Counted from the stretch's first letter, positions 25,610 to 34,460 are shown. The stretch is 64,000 nt of DNA from Tannerella sp. (GCA_031285565.1 JAITVY010000020.1:62001-126000); one strand, 5' to 3'. A program made the numbers and translations. The notes: generated by a model not told the origin, from the sequence alone.

Positions 25610-26885
25610 TAATAAAAAAACAAATAAGTCAGCTGATCCTTTCAGCGAATATATCCGAAAACGATTAAAAACGCATTCCATTCCTCCGGATGAAAATTGC
25701 TGGAATGAGATTGAAGCCCGTTTACAAATAAAAAGGAAACGTTTTCCGGTTCGGGCTGCAATAGCTATTGCAGCATCTGTTCTTAGTGCAGTTTTACTAT
25801 TATATCATATAATCATCAATAATGAGCAAGAAACACAATATGCTTTTGTAGAAAGTAATGACATTTCAATCCAAAATCCTATACCTGAAGATACACATAC
25901 TATAATTGCAAATAGAGCAGGAGAGAAGACAGACAAGATCGACAAGCGAACGGAACATAAGGCAAATATCGGTTTTCCACAAAACCGGATAGATAACAGC
26001 AATGCATCTGTTGTCACTGACGAACATAAAGAAGATGCGGTTGAACAAGAAGAGCCAACAATATGTACGACGGAGGAAAAAAGTACGGAAAATAGTGAAG
26101 GTGATAAAACAAAAAGTGCTGATTTTTATGAAAATAAAAAACAAGATGAATGTCAAATGTCTGAAAATCAGTATGCCTATAATTTGCCATCAGATAAATT
26201 AAAAAGAAGAAAAAGCTGGCAAATAAATGCAGGGTTTGGTACCGGAGCAGGTGCTACAAACTCTTTATTAAACTCTCCCGGCAGACAACCCCCAGGAAAT
26301 GACTTTGCTTCAGGAAATAATGGCCTGCAATTTGGGAATAGTGATAATAGCTTATCAAATGGAACATCAAGTAGTTGTATTACAAACATAGATTATGCAA
26401 TTCCTATATCTGTTGGTCTCACAGTTCGTAAAAAACTAAATAAAACGATTGGAATAGAAACCGGACTTATATATACGTATTTATCAACAGATTATGATGT
26501 TACAGATAATCAGTCCCACAAAGCAACATTAAACTTACATTATTTGGGGATACCGGCTAATCTTATTGTTAACCTCTGGGATAAACGACAATGGAATCTT
26601 TATTTATCTGGTGGTGGAATGGTTGAAAAAGGATTACAAGCTGTATACAAGCAAAAAAGTAAAGTTAATTATCATTTTTTGCAGGATAAAAATAAAAGTA
26701 ATATTTCAGGACTGCAATGGGCATTGAATGGAGGTCTCGGTATTTCTTACAATCTTTATAAGGATATGAATTTATATGTAGAACCTACCATATCATATTA
26801 TTTTGATTGCAATCAACCGTTAAGTAAACGTACTGAAGATCCTTTGAACTTCAGTATCCGTGCAGGTATCCGATATGATTTTTAA
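25596..26885 (+). CDS. Putative anti-sigma protein with C-terminal outer-membrane barrel
   Basis: A 429-residue protein, translationally coupled to the ECF sigma (14-nt overlap). Residues 1-50 are charged and include PPDENCWNEIEARL, resembling the cytoplasmic part of Bacteroidetes anti-sigma-like proteins. One transmembrane helix lies at about 51-73. Residues 74-207 are a low-complexity, Glu/Lys/Asn/Asp-rich linker. From 208 to 429, glycine-rich alternating strands (QINAGFGTGAGAT onward) end in FSIRAGIRYDF, a typical outer-membrane barrel C-terminus. A single chain could therefore run from cytoplasm to outer membrane. Sigma binding is inferred from context only. An alternative start is Met3 at 25602. 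Confidence 0.72.
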   Translation: MDMSDNKKTNKSADPFSEYIRKRLKTHSIPPDENCWNEIEARLQIKRKRFPVRAAIAIAASVLSAVLLLYHIIINNEQETQYAFVESNDISIQNPIPEDTHTIIANRAGEKTDKIDKRTEHKANIGFPQNRIDNSNASVVTDEHKEDAVEQEEPTICTTEEKSTENSEGDKTKSADFYENKKQDECQMSENQYAYNLPSDKLKRRKSWQINAGFGTGAGATNSLLNSPGRQPPGNDFASGNNGLQFGNSDNSLSNGTSSSCITNIDYAIPISVGLTVRKKLNKTIGIETGLIYTYLSTDYDVTDNQSHKATLNLHYLGIPANLIVNLWDKRQWNLYLSGGGMVEKGLQAVYKQKSKVNYHFLQDKNKSNISGLQWALNGGLGISYNLYKDMNLYVEPTISYYFDCNQPLSKRTEDPLNFSIRAGIRYDF

Positions 26886-26932
26886 TACACATAATCCGAC
26901 ATTTTATAACAACTGGAAATTAAGAATATTCT

Positions 26933-26953
26933 AAAAAATCACAATGATTTTTT
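26933..26953. terminator. AT-rich hairpin after the anti-sigma gene
   Basis: A perfect 9-bp stem (AAAAAATCA at 26933-26941, TGATTTTTT at 26945-26953) with a CAA loop lies about 50 nt after the stop. It contains its own T run in both directions and could act as a weak bidirectional terminator. Confidence 0.4.
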
Positions 26954-27038
26954 GCAAGAAAAATACAATAAGGTGAAGAGACAATAAGTGTACCGTGAAA
27001 AGATGAAAATGGTATGCATACAATAAGGATAGTATATA

Positions 27039-27046
27039 CAAAGGTA
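27039..27046 (-). promoter_or_regulatory. Orphan minus-strand -7 element
   Basis: The minus strand reads TACCTTTG (TAnnTTTG) with no ORF downstream on that strand before the hairpin at 26953. It may drive a short RNA, or be a chance match in AT-rich DNA. Confidence 0.3.
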
Positions 27047-27068
27047 CAAATTTTTTTTGACACAACCA

Positions 27069-27101
27069 ACTCATAGGATACTCATACGATACTTATACGA
27101 T
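27069..27101. repeat. Three tandem 11-bp repeats
   Basis: ACTCATAGGAT, ACTCATACGAT and ACTTATACGAT follow each other without gaps. Each differs from the consensus at one base or none. They lie about 20 nt upstream of the orphan -7 element, so they could be regulator-binding iterons or a dispersed repeat of the lineage. Confidence 0.65.
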
Positions 27102-27454
27102 CCCTACGGAAAGAATAAATATGTCATAGGTTCTTCGAAGTAGTACTGTCAAAATGTAAAAATAAAGCATACACCAATAAGAAGTCTGCAGCAACAAAGT
27201 CGTAACATTCCTCCAAGTGGATCAAAAGTAACAAAATGCAACTAATTGCATCCTTTAAATTTCATTTTGTTAATAGTGATGCTGCTTTTTGTTGAAAAAA
27301 GTTTACGTATTTTTAACAAAAGGGTTTGAGCCAAGGGCCTGATTTCGCGTTTTATCCGGATAAAATGTAGGATAAAAAATATAGAAATGGAGTGATTGTA
27401 TATGTTAAAAAATACAATAAGCCTCCTCAGAAAAGACACCCTCTGCCACTAATA

Positions 27455-28267
27455 TCAATTGACTGATTTAACAGGATATAAATTGCCTTTGTAGCTTTTT
27501 AGAATAGCACGGGTTGAACCCACTTTAAGTTTTGAATCTATACGAATAGGAATACGATTATAATCATTCGTAATATAAACCGTCATAGCCTCCTTTTTAT
27601 CTTCGAAAGCATCAGCATTAATTACCAAAACTAACTTAATACAGTCATATTTTTTATTGTCATTCGCAGTTATAGTTTCTATGCCGTGATCTTCAATGTC
27701 CATACGGGCAATTTTCTTTCCTGATAAGCAAGAGATGCTAACCTTATCTCCTTTCATCATAGTTGAATAATCTAACGTACGAGCGTAATATACAACACTC
27801 AACATGTCATATATACACGATTCGGATATTAACTCTTCATCAAAACGAGGTTGATCATTGCGTATCCGGTTTGTTTTTATCGTGATTTTACTACCGGCAT
27901 ACGAATAAGTTGCTTTTTCTATTGTATGATCTCCTGACTCATGTGCATTTTTCTGGTAGGCTAACGGAACAAGTTCTTTTGTCATAACACATGAAAGTGT
28001 ATCTGATAAAGAAAAAAGTTTATTGGCCATACCTTTGGTATTTCCTATCAAATGCATTTTCAGAACTTCCTTCCCTTCATATTTTGTCCCCGATACAGTC
28101 ATTGAAGATTTGCCGGCTTTGGTATTAATTAAACCGTATTTGAAATACATATCATATGACAACTCTTCCCCCGCAGCAAAATATTTGTTCTCAACCTTAC
28201 ACTGTGCATTTAACCAGGCACATCCAAAGACCAGACAAATTAATAATATATATCTTATATTTTTCAT
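27455..28267 (-). CDS. DUF3108 domain-containing secreted protein
   Basis: Starting at MKNIRYIL (28267), the protein is 270 residues with a signal peptide cleaved after NAQ (about residue 21). An upstream Met at 28318 would put 17 polar residues before the signal and is rejected. The mature part begins with the family pattern GEELSYDMYFKYGLINTKAG, characteristic of DUF3108, and continues as a beta-rich domain. Function is unknown; the protein should be periplasmic. It lies 22 nt downstream of the phage-holin-like gene (ATG at 28625), so the two are probably co-transcribed. Confidence 0.85.
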   Translation of the reverse strand: MKNIRYILLICLVFGCAWLNAQCKVENKYFAAGEELSYDMYFKYGLINTKAGKSSMTVSGTKYEGKEVLKMHLIGNTKGMANKLFSLSDTLSCVMTKELVPLAYQKNAHESGDHTIEKATYSYAGSKITIKTNRIRNDQPRFDEELISESCIYDMLSVVYYARTLDYSTMMKGDKVSISCLSGKKIARMDIEDHGIETITANDNKKYDCIKLVLVINADAFEDKKEAMTVYITNDYNRIPIRIDSKLKVGSTRAILKSYKGNLYPVKSVN

Positions 28268-28289
28268 TTTAGATAAGATTTTGTAAACG

Positions 28290-28625
28290 TCAGACGAAAC
28301 TTTCCATAATACTGACAACTATACTCATGATGATACTAAAAAGCAATGCCCACCAAAAATTTTCTACATGAAAACTATTGCCCATCAGAGCACTGGCTAT
28401 CAAAATGATAATTGTATTAATAACGAACAAGAAAAGCCCTAACGTAATAATTGTAACAGGAAACGAAATAAACTGCAGAATAGGTTTTAATATTGCATTC
28501 AATATTCCTAAAACAATTGCGACTAAAATTGACGCACCAAAACTTTTTACCGACACACCCGGTAACAACCATGCCGTAAAATATACAGCCACACTTGATA
28601 ATAGTATTTGTAATAGTAAACTCAT
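28290..28625 (-). CDS. Phage holin family 4-like / YvlD-type membrane protein
   Basis: A 111-residue protein with four hydrophobic segments. The conserved NAILKPILQFISFPVTIITLG core is characteristic of the PF04020 family (YvlD, 'phage holin family 4'). Despite the name, members are common chromosomal proteins and there is no phage gene nearby, so lysis is not implied. It precedes the DUF3108 gene on the same strand. Confidence 0.85.
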   Translation of the reverse strand: MSLLLQILLSSVAVYFTAWLLPGVSVKSFGASILVAIVLGILNAILKPILQFISFPVTIITLGLFLFVINTIIILIASALMGNSFHVENFWWALLFSIIMSIVVSIMESFV

Positions 28626-28730
28626 GCTTTAATATATTAATAAGTTGGTTTTATAATAACACATACAGTCATACATTGGTTTATTATAAACTTATGACTA
28701 TTTTTAGTAGTAATAGTTTACTTTGGCTAT

Positions 28731-29312
28731 TTATAAATTTCGTATAACACGACAGGGGTTGCCGACGGCAAGACTGTTATCAGGAATGGATTTAGTTACC
28801 ACGCTACCGGCACCGATTGTTACATTATTACCAATTGATACTCCAGGTAGAATAACAGAATTACCACCGATCCACACATTATCTCCAATAGTAACCGGTG
28901 CTGTGATTGATTGACAAAAAGCAAAATCTTCAGTTTGTGATATAGGAAAACGATCCGACGCTTTTACAGGATGGCCTACTGCATAAATCTGTACATTCGG
29001 ACCAATCAATGCATTTTTACCAATCGTAATAGTGTTACAATCCAAAAAAACACAATTGCAATTAATTTCGCAGTTTTCACCTAAATGGATGTTTTCACCG
29101 TAGTCAACGAAAAAAGGAGCTGTGATCCAAACCTTTTCACCATGTGATCCGAGTAATTCGTCCAAGAGCAACATCAACCTCTTATGATCAGTAGTGTCAG
29201 CAGCATTATATAATTGAGTTAATTGTTTTGCTTTATGCCAACGATTTAATAATTCGGGGTCTCCGCCATCGTAAGACTCACCGGCCAACATTTTTTGTTT
29301 TTCTGTTTTCAT
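28731..29312 (-). CDS. Sugar O-acetyltransferase (maltose/galactoside type)
   Basis: A 193-residue acetyl-CoA-dependent transferase with an N-terminal Mac domain (KMLAGESYDGGDPEL, about 8-22) and a left-handed beta-helix built of hexapeptide repeats (about 75-190). The catalytic His is visible in YAVGHPV. It resembles Maa/LacA, which acetylate the 6-OH of sugars, probably for detoxification or export. It is cytoplasmic and appears monocistronic; no adjacent sugar genes indicate the substrate. Confidence 0.9.
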   Translation of the reverse strand: MKTEKQKMLAGESYDGGDPELLNRWHKAKQLTQLYNAADTTDHKRLMLLLDELLGSHGEKVWITAPFFVDYGENIHLGENCEINCNCVFLDCNTITIGKNALIGPNVQIYAVGHPVKASDRFPISQTEDFAFCQSITAPVTIGDNVWIGGNSVILPGVSIGNNVTIGAGSVVTKSIPDNSLAVGNPCRVIRNL

Positions 29313-29383
29313 TTTTGATAGAAGTATTACATTTGATTAAACCATTAAAATATAGCTGTTTGAAAATTCCGATTCAAATGTTT

Positions 29384-29842
29384 TTACTTTTGAACCAAAC
29401 TACTATAAAAAGGAATTTCTTCTAAATAGGTGTAAGTTTGATTGATATAATCAATTTCACAGCAATAATGCTGTAACCCGTTTGAGACGATTAAAAACTG
29501 TACACGCAAAGAAATATTGTAACGAGCAATTTGTTCAAACACATTTTGCGTAATCGGAACCGAAGGTGCTTTATATTCGACCACAACTAATGGCTCAAGA
29601 AAACAATTGTAAACAACTGTATCACATCGTTTTGATAAACTGTTTACTGATATAGCCACTTCATTTGCAATTAACCCGGCCGGGTACTCCTTTTCGGATA
29701 TCAGATAATTTACAAAATGTTGCCTGACCCATTCTTCAGGGGTCAATGCTACGTGTTTACGACGAATCGGATCGAAAATTAAATTTTTCCCGTTTTTTTG
29801 AGACACTTTAGGAGTATATGATGGCAGATTTAATGACAGCAT
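29384..29842 (-). CDS. Solo HsdR N-terminal nuclease-domain protein
   Basis: A 152-residue protein that corresponds to the type I restriction HsdR_N_2 domain alone. A PD-(D/E)xK core is visible: Asp in RCDTVVY followed by VVEYKAP. There is no helicase part and no HsdM or HsdS gene nearby, so it is not a restriction system. Short stand-alone forms are widespread in Bacteroidota, often beside DNA-metabolism genes. Here it is divergent from AMP nucleosidase and holA. Its promoter overlaps theirs. The nucleic-acid substrate is unknown. Confidence 0.82.
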   Translation of the reverse strand: MLSLNLPSYTPKVSQKNGKNLIFDPIRRKHVALTPEEWVRQHFVNYLISEKEYPAGLIANEVAISVNSLSKRCDTVVYNCFLEPLVVVEYKAPSVPITQNVFEQIARYNISLRVQFLIVSNGLQHYCCEIDYINQTYTYLEEIPFYSSLVQK

Positions 29843-29846
29843 TTCT

Positions 29847-29854
29847 TATATTTG
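29847..29854 (+). promoter_or_regulatory. -7 element of the amn-holA unit
   Basis: TATATTTG matches TAnnTTTG, about 36 nt upstream of the ATG at 29890. The -33 element is weak. It overlaps the divergent promoter at 29874-29881. Confidence 0.45.
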
Positions 29855-29873
29855 CTTGCTAAAATTATTTCTT

Positions 29874-29881
29874 CAAAGATA
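29874..29881 (-). promoter_or_regulatory. -7 element of the solo HsdR_N gene
   Basis: The minus strand reads TATCTTTG (TAnnTTTG), about 32 nt upstream of the start at 29842. It faces the plus-strand promoter, so the transcripts' 5' ends would overlap. Confidence 0.45.
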
Positions 29882-29889
29882 CTCCGTTT

Positions 29890-30666
29890 ATGAAAACAAA
29901 ACAAGAAATTGTAGAGAACTGGCTACCCAGATATACAGAACGCAAAATAGAGGACTTTACCGATTATCTCCTGTTGACAAACTTTACTAAATATGTGGAA
30001 TTGTTTGCCGACCATTTTAAAGTTCCTATTGTTGGTTTACAAAGCTCCATGCCAAATGCTTCATCGGGAAAAATCACAATCATTAATTTTGGTATGGGTA
30101 GCTCGAATGCTGCAACAATCATGGATCTGCTATCTGCTATTAAGCCCAAAGCTGTACTTTTCCTGGGAAAATGCGGTGGATTGAAAAAAGCAAATAATCT
30201 GGGTGACTATGTGTTGCCGATTGCAGCTATTCGTGGTGAAGGAACTTCTAATGATTATTTACCTCCTGAAGTGCCCTCTTTGCCGGCATTCTCTATGCTC
30301 CGCGCGATTTCATCGGCTGTCCGCGACCAGGGAAAAGACTACTGGACAGGCACAATTTATACTACAAATCGTAGAGTTTGGGAATATGACAGCAAATTCA
30401 AAGAATATCTCATTTCAACTCATGCTACAGGTATTGATATGGAAACAGCTACATTACTGACTGCAGGTTTTGCAAATAAGATACCAACAGGAGCATTACT
30501 GATGATCTCAGATAAACCATTGGAAGAAAATGGTGTTAAAACGGAAGAAAGTGATCGTATGGTAACCAAGAAGTTCGCAAAAGAACATGTAAAATTAGGT
30601 ATAGAAGCATTAAATCAGATTATTGAAGGAAAACAAACCATCCGGCACATTTTGTTCAGCTGGTAA
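29890..30666 (+). CDS. amn: AMP nucleosidase
   Basis: A 258-residue member of the PNP/UDP phosphorylase superfamily. It matches the short Bacteroidetes AMP nucleosidase, which hydrolyses AMP to adenine and ribose-5-phosphate. Visible features are the glycine-rich NFGMGSSNAATIMD, the GKCGGLK loop, the ribose-binding GIDMETATLL and the catalytic Asp in ISDKPLEENGVK. It lacks the N-terminal regulatory domain of the larger proteobacterial Amn. holA follows 10 nt downstream on the same strand. Confidence 0.88.
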   Translation: MKTKQEIVENWLPRYTERKIEDFTDYLLLTNFTKYVELFADHFKVPIVGLQSSMPNASSGKITIINFGMGSSNAATIMDLLSAIKPKAVLFLGKCGGLKKANNLGDYVLPIAAIRGEGTSNDYLPPEVPSLPAFSMLRAISSAVRDQGKDYWTGTIYTTNRRVWEYDSKFKEYLISTHATGIDMETATLLTAGFANKIPTGALLMISDKPLEENGVKTEESDRMVTKKFAKEHVKLGIEALNQIIEGKQTIRHILFSW

Positions 30667-30676
30667 AAAGTGATTC

Positions 30677-31702
30677 ATGGCAAAAAAAGAGTATACATAC
30701 AACGAAATCTGCAGTGAAATTAAAGCGAAAAAATTTCATCCGGTTTACGTATTAATGGGAGATGAACCCTATTTTATCGATCGGCTAACAGATTTGCTGA
30801 TCGAAAATGTGTTGAAAGAAAATGAAAGGGATTTTAACCAAATAATCCTTTATGGTGCAGATACAAAAGCAACAGATATCTTAAATGCTGCTCGCCGATT
30901 TTCAATGATGTCTGATTACCAATTAGTTGTTGTCAGGGAGGCACAACTTGTAAATAATTTGGAATTGTTACTTAATTATGTAAATAACCCGTTGCAATCA
31001 ACAATTCTGGTCATTAATTATAAATACAAAACATTAGACAGACGAAAAACGTTTACTGCAGCTATAGAAAAAAATGGAGTATTGTTTGACTCGAAAAAAA
31101 TTCCGGATTATAAAATGCCGGAGTTTATAACTTCAATTATGCGCCAACGTGGCATCGAAACAAATGGAAAAGCTGCACTGATGTTGGCCGATTACTTAGG
31201 TAACGATTTGGATTTATTAAATAAAGAGTTAGACAAACTACTCATTTTACTTGCTAATGAACCTAAGAAAGTAATTACTCCCGAGTTAATAGAAAAAAAC
31301 GTTGGAATCAGTAAAGATTACAATAATTTTGAATTGCAGAGTTCGATTGCAAATAAAGACATTTTGAAATCCAACCGTATCATAGCGTATTTTAAAAAGA
31401 ATCCGAATAACCACCCGGTTACTATGACATTATCAACTTTATTTAATTACTTCTCCAACCTATTGATTTGCTATTACTCACCTGATAAATCAGAAAAGAC
31501 ATTAATGACAACCTTAGGGTTCAGGTTTCCCATTCAGGTAAAAGATTATATAACAGGATTACGTAGTTATCCCGCAATGAAAGTTTTTTCTATTATTCAT
31601 GAAATTCGTATGGCTGACGCTCGTACCAAAGGCATTGAAGCAACATCATCGCTTACTGACGGAGACATATTAAAAGAGTTGATGTATAAAATTCTGCATT
31701 GA
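30677..31702 (+). CDS. holA: DNA polymerase III delta subunit
   Basis: A 341-residue clamp-loader delta subunit that opens the sliding clamp during replication. The N-terminal FHPVYVLMGDEPYFIDRLTD is the HolA hallmark, followed by an AAA+-like fold without a functional Walker A, and the helical collar domain (about 215-341). The ISKDYNNFELQ segment is the typical delta collar entry. It is 10 nt behind amn, which is the usual neighbour in this order. Confidence 0.93.
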   Translation: MAKKEYTYNEICSEIKAKKFHPVYVLMGDEPYFIDRLTDLLIENVLKENERDFNQIILYGADTKATDILNAARRFSMMSDYQLVVVREAQLVNNLELLLNYVNNPLQSTILVINYKYKTLDRRKTFTAAIEKNGVLFDSKKIPDYKMPEFITSIMRQRGIETNGKAALMLADYLGNDLDLLNKELDKLLILLANEPKKVITPELIEKNVGISKDYNNFELQSSIANKDILKSNRIIAYFKKNPNNHPVTMTLSTLFNYFSNLLICYYSPDKSEKTLMTTLGFRFPIQVKDYITGLRSYPAMKVFSIIHEIRMADARTKGIEATSSLTDGDILKELMYKILH

Positions 31703-31761
31703 AATAAATTTTAGAGTCTCTTATTTTTCATAAAATAATTGGGTTCATAAAAGAATTAAAC

Positions 31762-31769
31762 TATCTTTG
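31762..31769 (+). promoter_or_regulatory. -7 element of the RNA-binding protein gene
   Basis: TATCTTTG matches TAnnTTTG. It implies a long, AT-rich leader of about 115 nt before the ATG at 31890, as is common for cold-responsive RNA-binding protein genes. Confidence 0.5.
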
Positions 31770-31889
31770 CTCCCAATATGAGTGTTGAATTTTTATAGTT
31801 ATTCTCCTTTTTATTAATCATCTTAAGAAGTGTTCCTTAATCGTTCAGCTCATTCAAAAAAATATTTATTTATTCAAATTTATTATTTA

Positions 31890-32192
31890 ATGAACATTTA
31901 CATTTCAAGTTTAAGCTTCAACGTTAACGATGAAGATTTAAGGGACGTATTTTCAGATTATGGAGAAGTTGCTTCTGCAAAAGTAATTACCGATAAATTT
32001 ACGGGAAGATCAAAAGGTTTTGGTTTTGTAGAAATGCCAAACGATGACGACGCAAAAAATGCTATCAAGGAGTTAAACGGAGCGCAATATGATGGAAGAA
32101 CCATCAACGTGAACGAAGCTCGACCAAGAGAAGACAAACCGAGGACAAATAATAATAATCGAAGAAGTTTTAACGGTCCAAGAAAATACTAA
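31890..32192 (+). CDS. RRM-type RNA-binding protein
   Basis: Starting at ATG 31890 gives 100 residues; a longer frame from 31830 adds 20 unrelated residues and is rejected. One RRM domain covers residues 1-78, with RNP2 IYISSL (3-8) and RNP1 KGFGFVEM (42-49). A short basic, Asn/Arg-rich tail (RPREDKPRTNNNNRRSF) follows. Single-RRM proteins of this kind are abundant in Bacteroidetes, act as global RNA-binding proteins and are often cold-induced. The long leader suggests post-transcriptional control. Confidence 0.92.
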   Translation: MNIYISSLSFNVNDEDLRDVFSDYGEVASAKVITDKFTGRSKGFGFVEMPNDDDAKNAIKELNGAQYDGRTINVNEARPREDKPRTNNNNRRSFNGPRKY

Positions 32193-32202
32193 CAAAACAA
32201 GT

Positions 32203-32233
32203 AAAAAGAGGTCTGATATACCTCTTTTTTTTT
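32203..32233 (+). terminator. Terminator of the RRM protein gene
   Basis: A perfect 10-bp stem (AAAAAGAGGT at 32203-32212, ACCTCTTTTT at 32220-32229) with a 7-nt loop runs into a T tract, 11 nt after the stop. Confidence 0.85.
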
Positions 32234-32241
32234 AGAATAAG

Positions 32242-32637
32242 ATGAAAAAAATTATACTATTACTTGTCAGCATAATCACTTTTAATTGTTATGCCGTACA
32301 AGCTGCAGAACCAGATCCTGTATATGCAGGTACAATTTGGTACAATATTGTCGATGGACAGTTAAATCATGATTCTTTTATAAGATTCGACAAACAAGTT
32401 GCCATATGTACACTTGGGTTTATGGGAGAAGGAAAACCATCTCAGGTATTTGATTATATATACAATACAAACGATAAAAACGAAATCCTTTTATGTAGAC
32501 TGGAAGAACCTATGCGGCCGTCGGTCATTTTGACAATACATGAGGATAATACATTGGAATTCAATATCGTTGATTTACCTGTTGGGAAAAAATTCAAGAA
32601 GATTCAATATAACGGAATATCGAATACAACTCCCTGA
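32242..32637 (+). CDS. Small secreted protein, unknown
   Basis: A 131-residue protein with a signal peptide (cleavage after VQAA, about residue 22). The mature part is beta-rich, with no cysteine motif or known domain recognised. Segments such as GTIWYNIVDGQLNHDSF and DEHEDNTLEF-like strands suggest a small beta-sandwich. It starts just after the RRM-gene terminator, with little room for a promoter of its own, so read-through may supply it. Confidence 0.65.
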   Translation: MKKIILLLVSIITFNCYAVQAAEPDPVYAGTIWYNIVDGQLNHDSFIRFDKQVAICTLGFMGEGKPSQVFDYIYNTNDKNEILLCRLEEPMRPSVILTIHEDNTLEFNIVDLPVGKKFKKIQYNGISNTTP

Positions 32638-32755
32638 TTTTTTATAGTGTAAAAAACTTTTTCAGACCAAATAGTAGTATTGGCGTAAGTTTATATAGCT
32701 GAATATCAATAGTATATATATGATAGAGTGGGGGAGTACTCTTTTACGTGACTAA

Positions 32756-33712
32756 CTATTTGGATTTTAATTTCTCAAAAATAGCCTCTGAAACTTTAAA
32801 AGCTGTTCCATGTCGAACTCCCTTCGGAAACGAAATAATATCCGATACGTCTTCCCATATAATCATATCATTTGAGCGAACCGCGCCATATGTATGATCA
32901 CGATATTTATCAAAATAAACATATACATACTCTCCAACCTGTAAAGGTGCAGGTCCTTCAGCCCAATAATTACCTGTAATCGGATCAGATGTAATAACCG
33001 GAAAATCATATGGCTTATCGTTTGAAATAAAACGAATGTTTTTCTCCGGAGGATCAGAATTCTCATTCTTCACAAATAAATAATATTTTCCTTCCTTTTC
33101 TAAAATAGAACCGTCGATTACACTGAAACCCGGATCAAAGAAAATATTTGTTTCGCTAAACGTCTTAAAATCTTTAGTTGTTACATAAAACTGACGGTGA
33201 TTCAAACCTTTTTCACTTTCAGATGTAGGAACTTCAGGAAACATTCCGGGAATAGTAGATGCCCAAAAAATATAAAAGACTTGCTCAGTTCGGTCATAAA
33301 ATAATTCGGGAGCCCATGAATTTTTGACTCCTTTAAATGATTCCATTACCGGAATATTTTTTTGTTCAGACCAATGAATCAAGTCGGGCGACGATGCATA
33401 ACCTATACCTTGATCCCACCAGCCGGTAGTCCAAACCATATGAAAAATTCCTTTTTCGTCTTGAACAATACTCGGATCCCGCATTAACTTATCCTTTCCG
33501 ATCTGAGGCTTTAAATAAGAAGAATCGTTATTTAAAGAAAACCAACGGTGCCCATCTAAACTATAAGCAAGATGCAATCCGTCTTCACCATTTCCGGTAA
33601 AATAAGAAAACATATATATATCATTTTCAGATGTTTGTGCGTGTATACAATTGTATAGCGATGTATACAGAAATGTGAATATACACATGTAAATTAAATG
33701 TTTGTTTATCAT
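32756..33712 (-). CDS. Secreted glycoside hydrolase family 43-like enzyme
   Basis: With the start at MINKHL (33712) the protein is 318 residues and has a signal peptide ending at HAQ (about 26). A longer frame to 33736 is less likely. A five-bladed propeller of GH43 type is indicated by MRDPSI (catalytic base Asp), SWAPELFYD, VIDGSILEKEG (pKa-modulating Asp) and the YWAEGPAPL segment (candidate acid Glu). GH43 enzymes remove arabinose, xylose or galactose residues from plant polysaccharides. No SusC/SusD pair or regulator lies beside it, so it is not in a recognisable polysaccharide locus. Confidence 0.82.
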   Translation of the reverse strand: MINKHLIYMCIFTFLYTSLYNCIHAQTSENDIYMFSYFTGNGEDGLHLAYSLDGHRWFSLNNDSSYLKPQIGKDKLMRDPSIVQDEKGIFHMVWTTGWWDQGIGYASSPDLIHWSEQKNIPVMESFKGVKNSWAPELFYDRTEQVFYIFWASTIPGMFPEVPTSESEKGLNHRQFYVTTKDFKTFSETNIFFDPGFSVIDGSILEKEGKYYLFVKNENSDPPEKNIRFISNDKPYDFPVITSDPITGNYWAEGPAPLQVGEYVYVYFDKYRDHTYGAVRSNDMIIWEDVSDIISFPKGVRHGTAFKVSEAIFEKLKSK

Positions 33713-34460
33713 GTTAAATTCATATATTAATAACATTTGTAATTATAAAGCAGTATAGTCTTATAGTTATTCCTCTTAAATAAAAGATAACATCAGATAA
33801 TACCTTTTGATGAAATCATACAGTACAATTATACAAAATAAAAACTGTTTCTTAAAACTCTTTCTTATTTTATTAAAATATCCTTCCTTTTTAAAAAGGA
33901 GAACCTCAGGATTTATATATTTCTACCTAACTTTATCAAAATTGAAAGATTTTTTTGATATAACCGTAGCTACCAAATTAAATTTATAAAAACAGTCCTT
34001 AACTGCATAAGTTTATATATCCTTTATTTGTTTACCTTATTATAAGCAGAAAGGCTACAAGCCAGTCTGCATGTGTATACCATGATTAACCAGACAATAT
34101 TCTGCTATTACTTATTATCAAAGGAAATTAATTATGTATATGAACGAATCCAGGTAACTCTAAGCGTCATATAGATGTGCTTTAAAGCTTATATCCATAT
34201 AACTGATCTGCTATGCCTTTTATCTTTTTATTCAATTATAGAGTGATAAATAGCTATCTAAGCATATAAGTTATGATGCTGGATAGAACTCTGCATTACT
34301 ATGATAAATTCCTGAGTATGCATCATGAGAATTCAATATTTGAACATAGCAAAGATATTGTTCGGAAATATGCGATTTATTCGATATCAAGAAAAATATA
34401 TGGTTTATTTATAAAGGCAATGTGACAAAATGACGCATTCGAAATCTTCATATAATCAGG

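Larger units (their letters stand above)
26886..27454. other. Gene-free region with hairpin, tandem 11-mers and orphan promoter
   Basis: No credible coding frame was found in about 570 nt. The region contains an AT-rich hairpin at 26933-26953, a minus-strand TACCTTTG at 27039-27046 and three tandem 11-mers at 27069-27101. It separates convergent transcripts of the anti-sigma gene and the DUF3108 gene. Confidence 0.55.

Noticed and set aside
27229-27256. Further ECF-type promoter at GCAACT...GCATCC
   Set aside because: The two half-elements are only 5 nt apart, not 15, so the architecture does not match the three promoters.
27242-27439. 65-codon minus-strand frame between the anti-sigma and DUF3108 genes
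   Set aside because: Biased Phe/Ile/Lys composition typical of translated AT-rich intergenic DNA; no start signal or homology recognised.
28290-28625. Phage origin suggested by the 'holin' family name
   Set aside because: This family is a common chromosomal membrane protein and no phage structural, lysis or integration gene lies nearby.
29384-29842. Type I restriction-modification system
   Set aside because: Only the HsdR N-terminal domain is present; no helicase, methylase or specificity gene is in the window.
33807-33989. 60-codon plus-strand frame in the long gene-free region
   Set aside because: It is AT-rich with no recognisable domain, no promoter at a fitting distance and no neighbour coupling; stops are frequent around it, so chance is likelier.
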